Of a stretch of DNA of 64,000 nucleotides, positions 46,369 through 54,407 are shown in pieces. Position 1 is the stretch's first letter; each line of letters begins with the position of its first letter. Below the pieces are notes generated by a model, which was given only the letters and a program-made list of their open reading frames with translations, was not told where the DNA came from and made no database searches. Source of the stretch: Actibacterium pelagium (GTDB taxonomy: Bacteria > Pseudomonadota > Alphaproteobacteria > Rhodobacterales > Rhodobacteraceae); assembly GCF_002285415.1 (NCBI RefSeq), contig NZ_NSBU01000007.1, positions 312,501 to 376,500 on the forward strand, read 5' to 3'. Made by a program: the position numbers and the translations under genes.

Positions 46369-47976
46369 TCAGACCTGCATTTCCTTGGTTGCGCTAAGCG
46401 TCAGTTCCGGGTGATCGCGTTCGATCCGGTCGATGTCCCACTGTAGGCGGGTCATGTAGACAAGATCGCCGTCGTTATCATAGCTGATATGGCCCTTGTT
46501 CTTGTTCACAAAGGCATCAACATCTTTTTCCGGTCCGGTGATCCAGCGGGCGCTGGTGAACTGGGTCGGCTCAAACCGTACGGGTAGCCCATATTCCAGT
46601 TCGATCCGGCTGGCGAGAACCTCGAACTGCAGCTGACCAACGACGCCTACCACAAAGCCAGAGCCGATCATGGGTTTGAAGACCTTTGCTGCGCCTTCTT
46701 CGGCAAACTGCATCAGGGCTTTTTCCAGATGTTTCGCTTTCAGCGGGTCGCCCGCGCGGCAGGCCCGCAGCAGTTCCGGAGCGAACGAGGGAATGCCGGT
46801 GACGCGCAGGGCTTCGCCTTCGGTTAGCGTGTCGCCGATGCGCAATTGGCCGTGGTTGGGGATGCCGATGATATCGCCCGCCCAGGCCTCTTCCGCCAGT
46901 TCGCGGTCCGAGGCGAGGAACATGACCGGGTTCGAAATGGCCATAGGCTTTTTCGAGCGCACATGTGTCAGCTTCATGCCCCGTTTGAAGTGACCAGAGG
47001 CCATGCGGACAAAGGCCACCCGGTCGCGGTGCTTGGCGTCCATGTTGGCCTGAACTTTGAACACAAAGCCCGAGACCTTTTTCTCTTCCGGCGCAATCTT
47101 GCGCGGCTCGGCTGCCTGAATCTGCGGTTCGGGCCCGTATTTGGCGATGCCGTCCATCAGCTCTTTGACGCCGAAACTGTTGATGGCAGAGCCGAACCAG
47201 ATCGGGGTCAGTGTGCCATCCAGCAGGGCCTGCGGGTCAAGCGGCGGCAACAGTTCGCGGGCCATTTCGACCTCTTCGCGCAGCTGCTCTAGCAGGTTGG
47301 CGGGGATGTGTTCTTCCAGCTTGGGGTCGTCCAGACCTTCGATGGCGATGCTTTCAGCGACCTTGTTCCGGTCGGCGCGGTCCATCAGCTCCAGACGGTC
47401 ACGCAGCAGATCATAGCAGCCCAAGAACTCTCGTCCGACACCGATCGGCCAAGAGGCTGGGGTCACGTCGATCGCAAGATTTTCCTGAATCTCGTCGATG
47501 ATCTCGAACGTATCGCGGCTTTCGCGGTCCATCTTGTTACAGAAGGTAAGGATCGGCAGATCGCGCAGGCGGCAGACTTCGAAAAGCTTGCGAGTCTGGC
47601 TTTCAACGCCTTTCGCGCCGTCGATCACCATGACGGCTGCATCAACAGCGGTTAGCGTGCGATAGGTGTCTTCCGAGAAGTCAGAGTGGCCGGGCGTGTC
47701 GACCAGGTTGAAGCGGTACTTGTCGAAGTCAAACGACATGGCCGAGGCCGAGACCGAGATCCCGCGGTCCTGTTCCATCTTCATAAAGTCCGACCGCGTC
47801 CGCCGTGCTTCGCCTTTTGCGCGCACCTGTCCGGCCATCTGAATGGCGCCACCATACAGAAGGAATTTCTCGGTCAGGGTCGTCTTACCCGCGTCGGGGT
47901 GAGAGATGATCGCAAAGGTCCGACGCCGAGCAATCTCGGGCGGCAACTCTGGGCGGTTTGAGGCGTTGTCTAACAT
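46369..47976 (-). CDS. prfC: Peptide chain release factor 3
   Basis: RF3 is the GTPase that recycles RF1/RF2 from the ribosome. The 535-residue protein has G1 SHPDAGKTTL, G3 DTPGHSDF and G4 NKMD in an EF-G-like G domain, and the RF3-type stretch EARRTRSDFMKMEQDRGISV. Domains II and III follow (SGFVFKVQANMDAKHRDRVAF; VGVVGQLQFEVLASRIELEYG). I start at MLDNASNRPELPPEI; a TTG seven codons upstream is less likely, though neither has a strong ribosome site. Confidence 0.95.
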   Translation of the reverse strand: MLDNASNRPELPPEIARRRTFAIISHPDAGKTTLTEKFLLYGGAIQMAGQVRAKGEARRTRSDFMKMEQDRGISVSASAMSFDFDKYRFNLVDTPGHSDFSEDTYRTLTAVDAAVMVIDGAKGVESQTRKLFEVCRLRDLPILTFCNKMDRESRDTFEIIDEIQENLAIDVTPASWPIGVGREFLGCYDLLRDRLELMDRADRNKVAESIAIEGLDDPKLEEHIPANLLEQLREEVEMARELLPPLDPQALLDGTLTPIWFGSAINSFGVKELMDGIAKYGPEPQIQAAEPRKIAPEEKKVSGFVFKVQANMDAKHRDRVAFVRMASGHFKRGMKLTHVRSKKPMAISNPVMFLASDRELAEEAWAGDIIGIPNHGQLRIGDTLTEGEALRVTGIPSFAPELLRACRAGDPLKAKHLEKALMQFAEEGAAKVFKPMIGSGFVVGVVGQLQFEVLASRIELEYGLPVRFEPTQFTSARWITGPEKDVDAFVNKNKGHISYDNDGDLVYMTRLQWDIDRIERDHPELTLSATKEMQV

Positions 47977-48015
47977 AGGCGCGATATAGCGATCCAAGAG
48001 GCGCTGTGAAAGACC

Positions 48016-48483
48016 CTAAAGCCAGCGGCGGGTGCGTTTCAAAAGCATGGCGTAGGGTTCGCCGAATTTCGTCTTCAGATAAGCCTCTTCCCGCAGCACG
48101 ACGCCAAAGTGCAGGGTCAGCGCCAACAGGGGCGTGGTCAACAGACCCCAATCCAACGAGGCAGCAAGGGTCAGCCCAAGGTTCAGGGTGATCATGCCCA
48201 GATACATTGGGTTGCGGGTGAACCGGTAGGGGCCGTCGTTCACCAGCACCAGCGCGGGCTGTCGCGGATCAATATTGGTCTTCGCGCGTTTGAAGGCGCG
48301 GGTGCCAGAGACAGCCAGACCGCCGGCGAGCAACATCAGCAACACGCCAGCAACCAACATGGAGCCGCCCGGGGCCGGAAGAATTCCATATGGCAACAGC
48401 CATTCCATCAGGCCTGCGAACGCGGGTGCGGCAACGGAAACCGATGGCGGGAAGACGAGAATATTGGCGGTGTCTTGGCTCAT
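48016..48483 (-). CDS. Isoprenylcysteine/phospholipid methyltransferase-like membrane protein
   Basis: This 155-residue protein has about three to four membrane helices and the C-terminal signature GPYRFTRNPMYLGMITLNLG followed by REEAYLKTKFGEPYAMLLKRTRRWL, which marks the ICMT/PEMT-like methyltransferase family. Bacterial members methylate varied lipophilic acceptors; the substrate is unknown. The start is the ATG at 48481-48483. It lies 39 bp upstream of prfC's start on the same strand and is divergent from the SDR gene. Confidence 0.8.
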   Translation of the reverse strand: MSQDTANILVFPPSVSVAAPAFAGLMEWLLPYGILPAPGGSMLVAGVLLMLLAGGLAVSGTRAFKRAKTNIDPRQPALVLVNDGPYRFTRNPMYLGMITLNLGLTLAASLDWGLLTTPLLALTLHFGVVLREEAYLKTKFGEPYAMLLKRTRRWL

Positions 48484-48636
48484 AATCAAAGGCTACCGGG
48501 CAAAAAGCAGGAGTCCAGCTTTTCCTGAAATCGCTTCTTGGCAGCTCAGGGCTGGTAAATTTCTGGAAATCTGGTCCATATGGAGCATATCAAACCCGGG
48601 TGTTAAAAAGCCCGTAAAGAATATTAGGGGGAACCT

Positions 48637-49416
48637 ATGGATTTGGGAATTGCCGGGAAGACGGCTTTAGTTTGCGCCTCGTCAAAAGGTCTAGGTCTGG
48701 GCTGCGCGACCGCGCTGGCCGAGGCTGGTGTAAATCTTGTGATGAACGCGCGTGGCGCCGAGGTTTTGGAAGCCGAAGCAGAAAAACTGCGCCAGAAATA
48801 TGGTGTGCAGGTTAAGACCGTAGCGACGGATGTTTCGACACCAGAAGGTCAGGCAGAGCTGATCGAGGCCGCGCAGGGCGTGGACATTCTGGTCAACAAC
48901 GCAGGTGGTCCACCTCCGGGGATGTGGTCTGACTGGGACCGTGAAGACTTCATCAAGGCGTTGGATGCCAACATGCTGGCGCCGATTGCGCTGATGAAGG
49001 CCTTTCTGCCGGGGATGATCGAAAAGGGCTGGGGCCGTGTGGTGAATATCACCTCTGGCTCGACCAAGGCACCGATCCCGGTACTGGGCCTGTCGAACTC
49101 TGCCCGTGCAGGTCTGACCGGCTATGTGGCGGGTACCTCGCGGCAAGTGGCGCAGTATGGCGTGAACATCAACAACCTACTGCCGGGCATCCACGACACT
49201 GACCGGGCCTCGTCCCTGGATCAGGGTGTTGCCGATCAGCAGGGGATTACGAAAGATCAGGCGCGGCAGAACCGTTACGCCACGATCCCGGCCAATCGCT
49301 ATGGCACGCGGGAAGAGTTCGGCGCGATGTGCGCCTTCCTTTGCTCGCAGCACGCTGGCTTCATCGTAGGGCAGAACATCCTGCTGGATGGCGGTGCCAT
49401 CAACTCTACGATGTAG
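48637..49416 (+). CDS. SDR oxidoreductase lacking the Tyr-Lys pair
   Basis: This 259-residue short-chain dehydrogenase has a cofactor loop ASSKGLGLG (14-22), NNAG (87-90) and the usual C-terminal GQNILLDGG. The catalytic Ser140 is present, but the YxxxK position reads SNSAR (Ser153, Arg157). This variation is known in a subgroup annotated as FabG-like proteins, whose activity is unclear. It is followed 3 bp later by alkC, so the two are likely co-transcribed. Confidence 0.82.
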   Translation: MDLGIAGKTALVCASSKGLGLGCATALAEAGVNLVMNARGAEVLEAEAEKLRQKYGVQVKTVATDVSTPEGQAELIEAAQGVDILVNNAGGPPPGMWSDWDREDFIKALDANMLAPIALMKAFLPGMIEKGWGRVVNITSGSTKAPIPVLGLSNSARAGLTGYVAGTSRQVAQYGVNINNLLPGIHDTDRASSLDQGVADQQGITKDQARQNRYATIPANRYGTREEFGAMCAFLCSQHAGFIVGQNILLDGGAINSTM

Positions 49417-49419
49417 GCA

Positions 49420-50547
49420 ATGGCCAAGGGGTTCAGTCTGAAAGACCAGCTGTTCAATCGCGACAAGCTGGTCTACCTCGCCGGGCTGTTCCGTGACAGC
49501 GATCCGTCCTTTCCGGCGGATCGCTTCGTTGACGAGGTCATGCAGGACCTGCCAGCGCTAGAGCTGAAGCAGCGGATCACGCTGATATCCGAAGTGCTGG
49601 AGCGGTTTCTGCCAACCAACTTCACACAGGCAGCACAAGCCATTCAGAAGGCGCTGCCGCCGCCTTTGGACCCTTCCAAGACGGACGATGATTTTGGTGA
49701 TTTCATCTTTGCTCCGCTTGGGGCCTATGTCGCGCGGCGGGGGCTAGGGGCGAATGACCTGCCGGTCGCTTTCAATCTGCTTGAGGAATTGACGCAAAGG
49801 TTCTCGGTCGAATTCGATATCCGTGCCTTCCTGAATGCTCACCCAGAGGTGACATTGGCGCAGATGCGCCAATGGGCCAGTCACCCGAATTATCACGTGC
49901 GTCGGCTGGTCAGTGAAGGGTCTCGGCCCAAATTACCCTGGGGGCAGAAAATCCATCTGGACACCCACGCACCGATCCCGCTGTTGGATGAGCTACACGC
50001 CGATCCGACCCGCTATGTTACGCGCTCTGTGGCAAATCATCTGAACGATATCGCCAAGATTGATCCCGATCTGGTGCTTCATACGTTGGGGCGCTGGCAG
50101 GATGAGGCCCGGCAGGACCCCAAAGAGTTGGGATGGATGACCCGCCACGCCCTTCGTGGGCTGGTGAAGAAGGGCCACCCGGAGGCGCTGGCTTTGCTTG
50201 GATTCCATCCGAACCCGCCCATCGAGGTGGTCATGTGGGCGCCGGGGGCCGCAGAAACCGGGCTGGGAGAGGCTGCAACCCTATCACTGAAGCTGCGAGC
50301 CAATGCCAAAGCAGCGCTTATGATCGACTATGTCGTGGACATGCCAAGACCCTCTGGCAGGGCCGCGTCCAAAGTCTTCAAGTTGAAACAGCTTGCACTG
50401 TCTGCCGGGGAAGAGGTCTTGCTGACCAAGACGCACCGCTTTGTGAAAGAGGCCACAACGATCACCTATTACCCGGGTCCACACGACCTGCACCTGCAGA
50501 TCAATGGAACCCGGGTGGCAACGCTTCGGATCAACCTGACGCCGTAA
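49420..50547 (+). CDS. alkC: AlkC-like DNA alkylation repair glycosylase
   Basis: This 375-residue HEAT-like-repeat protein matches AlkC: DDFGDFIFAPLGAYVARRGL, ELTQRFSVEFDIRAFL, MRQWASHPNYHVRRLVSEGSRPKLPWG and the HAPIPLLDELHADPTRYVTRSVANHLNDIAKIDPD repeats. The last 90 or so residues (about 280-375) are beta-rich (LSLKLRANAKAALMIDYVV ... LHLQINGTRVATLRINL) and look like the Ig-like domain found in some AlkC proteins. AlkC removes 3-methylated bases. It follows the SDR gene by 3 bp. Confidence 0.85.
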   Translation: MAKGFSLKDQLFNRDKLVYLAGLFRDSDPSFPADRFVDEVMQDLPALELKQRITLISEVLERFLPTNFTQAAQAIQKALPPPLDPSKTDDDFGDFIFAPLGAYVARRGLGANDLPVAFNLLEELTQRFSVEFDIRAFLNAHPEVTLAQMRQWASHPNYHVRRLVSEGSRPKLPWGQKIHLDTHAPIPLLDELHADPTRYVTRSVANHLNDIAKIDPDLVLHTLGRWQDEARQDPKELGWMTRHALRGLVKKGHPEALALLGFHPNPPIEVVMWAPGAAETGLGEAATLSLKLRANAKAALMIDYVVDMPRPSGRAASKVFKLKQLALSAGEEVLLTKTHRFVKEATTITYYPGPHDLHLQINGTRVATLRINLTP

Positions 50548-50583
50548 CAAACGCGCTTGCGGCGGGCTTGGGCGGTTGTTAAA

Positions 50584-50623
50584 CCCTCGTAAAGTCCGAT
50601 TTTTTTGATCGGAAATGCGAGGG
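50584..50623 (+). promoter_or_regulatory. Two-part hairpin covering the ABC-ATPase ribosome site
   Basis: CCCTCG (50584-50589) pairs with CGAGGG (50618-50623), and inside it TCCGAT (50595-50600) pairs with ATCGGA (50608-50613) around a T-rich loop. CGAGGG is the ribosome binding site, 6 bases before the GTG at 50630. Folding would therefore hide the site, a layout seen in translational switches. Whether it responds to anything is unknown. Confidence 0.55.
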
Positions 50624-50629
50624 ATACAG

Positions 50630-51721
50630 GTGAGCGACACGACTCCACGTTTGGAAATCCGCAACCTCATGCGCCAGTTCGATGGGCGCATGGTGGTGAA
50701 TGACGTGTCTCTGACTGTTATGCCGGGGCAGGTGACCTGCCTTCTGGGTCCCTCCGGTTGCGGCAAGTCCACGACCTTGCGGATGATCGCGGGCGTCGAC
50801 ATGCAGGACAGCGGTGAGATTTACGTCGACGGCAGTCTGGTCTGCGACACGGTCTTCCGTATTCCGCCTGAACGCCGGTCTGTTGGGCTTATGTTTCAGG
50901 ACTTCGCGCTATTTCCGCACCTTTCCGTCGCCGAGAACGTGGCCTTTGGCCTGTCCGGCAGCAAGGAAGAGAAACGCGCGCGGGTCGAAGAATTGCTGAG
51001 CCGCGTGAACCTTTTGCGGTTCATCGACGAATACCCACACAACCTGTCCGGCGGAGAGCAGCAACGCGTGGCACTGGCCCGTGCCCTTGCTCCGCGCCCG
51101 CGCATTATGCTGATGGACGAGCCTTTCTCTGGTCTCGACAATCGGTTGCGTGACGAAATTCGCGACAGCACGCTTGAGGTTCTGAAATCCGAAGGCTCTG
51201 CCGTTCTTCTGGTCACGCACGAACCCGAGGAGGCGATGCGCATGGCTGATGAAATCGCGTTGATGCGTGACGGCAAGATCGTGCAGCAAGGCGCACCCTA
51301 TAACATCTACAACTCGCCGGTTGACCTGAATGCGGCGCAGTTCTTCAGCGATGTGAATGTGATCAACGGCACGGTGCAGGGGGCGCTGACGGATACCGCG
51401 TTTGGCCAATTTCTGGCGCCCGGCGTGGCCGATGGAACGCGCGTGAATATCGTGATCCGCCCGCAGCATGTGAAGATCGACTTCGATCGCAGCGGTCGTG
51501 GGCCCGACCCCTCACCACAAACAGGAACACCCGCAAGGGCAATCGTGGAGCGCGCGCGCTTCTTGGGGAAGGAAAGCCTTGTGGAATTCCGGCTGGAGTA
51601 TGACGGTTCTTACATGACGGCAGCGGTCCCGGCCGTGTTCTTGCCCGCGCCTGGAACCCCGATGTGGCTGATGGTGCGGCGCGAACGCTGTCACGTCTAT
51701 CAAGAGACACCCGCGGCCTGA
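50630..51721 (+). CDS. Orphan ABC transporter ATPase, FbpC/PotA-like
   Basis: This 363-residue ATPase has Walker A GPSGCGKST (about 40-48), FQDFALFPHLSVAENVAFGL, signature LSGGEQQR (about 138-145), Walker B LMDEPF and a switch histidine THEPEEAM, then a TOBE-type C-terminal domain. It resembles iron- or polyamine-importer ATPases. No permease or binding protein gene adjoins it, so it must act with partners elsewhere. I start at the GTG at 50630, which has GAGGG 6 bases upstream; an ATG five codons earlier lies inside the hairpin and has no site. Confidence 0.87.
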   Translation: MSDTTPRLEIRNLMRQFDGRMVVNDVSLTVMPGQVTCLLGPSGCGKSTTLRMIAGVDMQDSGEIYVDGSLVCDTVFRIPPERRSVGLMFQDFALFPHLSVAENVAFGLSGSKEEKRARVEELLSRVNLLRFIDEYPHNLSGGEQQRVALARALAPRPRIMLMDEPFSGLDNRLRDEIRDSTLEVLKSEGSAVLLVTHEPEEAMRMADEIALMRDGKIVQQGAPYNIYNSPVDLNAAQFFSDVNVINGTVQGALTDTAFGQFLAPGVADGTRVNIVIRPQHVKIDFDRSGRGPDPSPQTGTPARAIVERARFLGKESLVEFRLEYDGSYMTAAVPAVFLPAPGTPMWLMVRRERCHVYQETPAA

Positions 51722-51840
51722 CCCGGATCACGGCCCGGATTTGCGCCTTTTGATCCCTTGTTTTTCAAAAATCTCACTTATTATCGCCGCTAACATTCGT
51801 ATTGCTGCAAATAAATTGGCAGAAATTGCGCGAAGGGGCT

Positions 51841-51869
51841 TTGAACTGGCCTCTCAAACAAATAAATAC
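51841..51869 (+). promoter_or_regulatory. Candidate tatA promoter
   Basis: TTGAAC (51841-51846), 16-17 bp, then TAAATA/AAATAC (51863-51869) lies in the AT-rich 201 bp gap before tatA. It would put the start near 51876, just ahead of the hairpin at 51889. Confidence 0.4.
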
Positions 51870-51883
51870 GTCTGGCAGAATTC

Positions 51884-51909
51884 AAAAAAGAGCGCCCCAA
51901 TAGCGCTCT
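51884..51909 (-). terminator. Leftward terminator-like hairpin upstream of tatA
   Basis: AGAGCGC / GCGCTCT with a 7-base loop; on the minus strand the stem runs into TTTTTT (complement of 51884-51889), a textbook rho-independent terminator. It would stop transcripts coming leftward out of tatABC. On the plus strand it is a stem 3 bases ahead of the tatA ribosome site (GGGAG). Confidence 0.65.
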
Positions 51910-51922
51910 GTGGGAGAAAGAA

Positions 51923-52144
51923 ATGCTGAACAACATTGGCCTGCCGGGCCTACTTCTGATCGCCGTCGTCGTTCTGGTGCTCTTTGGCCGTGGCAAGATC
52001 TCGTCGCTGATGGGTGAAGTTGGCAAAGGCATCACCGCGTTCAAGCGCGGCGTGAAAGACGGCACCGAAGAGCTGGAAAACCAAGCAGCGGAAGAGGCGA
52101 AAGACGTCACTCCGGAAGCTGAGACCGAAAAAGACAAGGCCTAA
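51923..52144 (+). CDS. tatA: Twin-arginine translocase subunit TatA
   Basis: TatA forms the protein-conducting assembly of the Tat system for folded proteins. The 73-residue protein has one membrane helix (about 6-20), the hinge [23 protein letters not shown] of the amphipathic helix, and an acidic tail. GGGAG precedes the ATG. It is the first gene of tatABC with a DUF815 gene behind. Confidence 0.96.
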   Translation: MLNNIGLPGLLLIAVVVLVLFGRGKISSLMGEVGKGITAFKRGVKDGTEELENQAAEEAKDVTPEAETEKDKA

Positions 52145-52174
52145 TTGGCCCCGCGCCAATAAGGCAGGTTTTCT

Positions 52175-52636
52175 ATGTTTGATCTCGGCTGGTCAGAGCT
52201 TCTGGTTATCGGCATCGTTGCGTTGATCGTGATCGGCCCCAAGGACCTTCCGGACCTGTTCCGGACCTTGGGCAAGTTCACGGCAAAGATTCGCAGAATG
52301 GCGCGCGACTTTCAGCGCGCGATGGAGGACGCGGCGGATGACGCAGGCGTCAAGGATGTCGCAAAGGACCTGAAAAGCGCAACCAACCCCAAAAAGATGG
52401 GTTTGGATGCAATCAACAAGGCTGCAGACGAGCTGACCGCTTGGGAGCCGCCTGAAACCTCTGATGCGCCCAAGACCGCCGAAATGACGGAAGAGCGCAA
52501 AGAGATGGCAGAAAAGATCAGGAATGCGACCGCCAAGTCTGCGCTTGATCGTCAGGTTGAAGAGTCCGCCGCGGCCGACGTCGACAATGAAGAAGGCTAT
52601 GCGCCTCTGAAAGAGCCCGGAAAGGCCAAAGAATGA
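52175..52636 (+). CDS. tatB: Twin-arginine translocase subunit TatB
   Basis: TatB works with TatC as receptor for twin-arginine signal peptides. The 153-residue protein starts MFDLGWSELLVIGIVALIVIGPKDLPDLFR, the TatB membrane helix with its characteristic glutamate (Glu8) and GPKDLP hinge, followed by an amphipathic helix and a polar tail. It overlaps tatC by ATGA. Confidence 0.96.
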   Translation: MFDLGWSELLVIGIVALIVIGPKDLPDLFRTLGKFTAKIRRMARDFQRAMEDAADDAGVKDVAKDLKSATNPKKMGLDAINKAADELTAWEPPETSDAPKTAEMTEERKEMAEKIRNATAKSALDRQVEESAAADVDNEEGYAPLKEPGKAKE

Positions 52637-53565
52637 GCGATCAGGACGAGATCGACAACTCCAGCGCGCCGCTGATTGAACATCTGGCAGAGCTGCGCTC
52701 GCGCCTGATCTGGTCCGTCGCCGCCTTCCTTGTGGGGATGGTGATCTGTTTCACGGTCGGCGGGATGATCCTTGATTTCCTGCTGGTTCCGATCGAAAAG
52801 ACCATGCGGTCCTTGGGTAATCCCAACCCGGTGATGCAGTACACCGCGCCGCAGGAATATTTCTTCACGTTGATTCGTATCTCTGTGGTGGGCGGACTGG
52901 CACTGTCCTTCCCGGTGATCGGCTATCAGCTTTGGCGCTTTGTTGCGCCGGGCCTTTATAAGAACGAAAAGAACGCGTTCCTGCCGTTCCTGATCGCGTC
53001 GCCCGTGCTATTCCTTCTGGGCGCGTCGTTTGCCCATTTCGTCGTCGTTCCTCTGGCGATGAACTTCTTCCTTGGGTTCGCGGATCTGCCGTCATTCGTG
53101 GCTGCCATGTTCGTAGAGGGCACTGGCGTTGCCGAGACCGCAGAAGACACCGGGATCGACATTGTCTTTAACGGTAAGGTTAACGAAACCCTTGATATCA
53201 CGCTTAAAATGATCGTGGCCTTCGGCCTGTGTTTTCAGCTGCCGGTTCTTCTGACCCTGATGGGCAAGGCGGGTCTTGCCAGCGCCGAGGGCCTGCGCAA
53301 CACGCGGAAATACGCGGTTGTCGGTATCTTGTCGGTTGCTGCTTTGGTCACGCCCCCGGATGTCACCACTCAGGTGCTGCTGTTCACGGTGGTCTATGGC
53401 CTTTATGAGATCTCGATTTTCCTTGTCGGCAGCGTCGAAAAGAAACGCGAGAAAGAGCTGAAAGAGCAGGGCCTTTGGTTCGACGACGATGACCTAGAGA
53501 ACGCTTTTGATGCTGACGAAGCTGCAGACGCGGCAGAGCACAGTGCGGACGGTTCAAAGGAATGA
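52633..53565 (+). CDS. tatC: Twin-arginine translocase subunit TatC
   Basis: TatC is the polytopic receptor subunit that binds RR signal peptides. The 310-residue protein has six membrane helices, the cytosolic start APLIEHLAELRSRL, FFTLIRISVVGGLALSFPVIGYQLWRFVAPGLYKNEK, and a longer acidic C-terminal tail than many TatCs. An insertion between helices 3 and 4 (LPSFVAAMFVEGTG...) is present. It overlaps tatB and the following ATPase by ATGA. Confidence 0.96.
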   Translation: MSDQDEIDNSSAPLIEHLAELRSRLIWSVAAFLVGMVICFTVGGMILDFLLVPIEKTMRSLGNPNPVMQYTAPQEYFFTLIRISVVGGLALSFPVIGYQLWRFVAPGLYKNEKNAFLPFLIASPVLFLLGASFAHFVVVPLAMNFFLGFADLPSFVAAMFVEGTGVAETAEDTGIDIVFNGKVNETLDITLKMIVAFGLCFQLPVLLTLMGKAGLASAEGLRNTRKYAVVGILSVAALVTPPDVTTQVLLFTVVYGLYEISIFLVGSVEKKREKELKEQGLWFDDDDLENAFDADEAADAAEHSADGSKE

Positions 53566-54407
53566 GTAGCGAAGTCTATTTGCGCCGCATTGCCGAGGCG
53601 TTGGAGCGTCGCTCTCCTGCGCCTCTGGCCGCGCCTGATTTTTCTGCTGCGGACGCCTTTGTGTGGCACGTGTCGCCAGACAATCTGGCGCCCGTTCCGG
53701 ATGTGGCGCGCGTGGACCTGTCACTGCTGATCGGCATTGATCGCTCGCGCGACACGCTTCTGAACAACACCCGGCAATTTGCTAAAGGGTTGCCCGCCAA
53801 CAACGCGCTTCTTTGGGGCGCGCGGGGGATGGGTAAGTCCAGCCTTGTAAAAGCGGTCCATGCGCAGGTGAATGCCGAGGGGTTGCCATTGAAAGTGGTA
53901 GAGCTTCAGCGCGAAGACCTGCCATCGGTGTCGCGGTTGCTAAACCACCTACGGGCCGCGTCAGAGCATCGTTTCCTGCTGTTCTGTGACGACCTGTCGT
54001 TCAGCCATGATGATCAGCATTATAAATCCTTGAAGGCGGTTCTGGATGGCGGGATCGAAGGGCGGCCGGACAACGTGCTGTTCTATGCGACCTCCAACCG
54101 GCGTCACCTGATGCCCCGCGATATGATCGAGAATGAACGCTCAAGCGCGATCAACCCGTCCGAGGCGATCGAAGAGAAAGTATCTCTGTCTGATCGGTTC
54201 GGCCTGTGGCTGGGCTTCCACCCGTGCAGTCAGGATGAATACCTGGATATGATTCGGGGCTATTGCGCGGCTTTCGGGATCGAGATCGACGAAGACACGC
54301 TTTGGGCCGAGGCGATTGAATGGCAAGCCACCCGTGGCGCGCGTTCGGGCCGGGTGGCTTGGCAATTTGTTTGCGACCTTGCAGGTCGTCGCGGTGTCAG
54401 GATCTAA
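53562..54407 (+). CDS. DUF815 ATPase linked to tatABC
   Basis: This 281-residue P-loop ATPase matches DUF815: Walker A LWGARGMGKSSLVKA (about 82-96), Walker B FLLFCDDLSF, DGGIEGRPDNVLFYATSNRRHLMPRDM and a C-terminal lid. The family is common but its function is unknown to me. It is coupled to tatC by an ATGA overlap, so it is made with the translocase; no interaction is established. Its end overlaps the convergent chrA by 4 bp. Confidence 0.87.
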   Translation: MSSEVYLRRIAEALERRSPAPLAAPDFSAADAFVWHVSPDNLAPVPDVARVDLSLLIGIDRSRDTLLNNTRQFAKGLPANNALLWGARGMGKSSLVKAVHAQVNAEGLPLKVVELQREDLPSVSRLLNHLRAASEHRFLLFCDDLSFSHDDQHYKSLKAVLDGGIEGRPDNVLFYATSNRRHLMPRDMIENERSSAINPSEAIEEKVSLSDRFGLWLGFHPCSQDEYLDMIRGYCAAFGIEIDEDTLWAEAIEWQATRGARSGRVAWQFVCDLAGRRGVRI

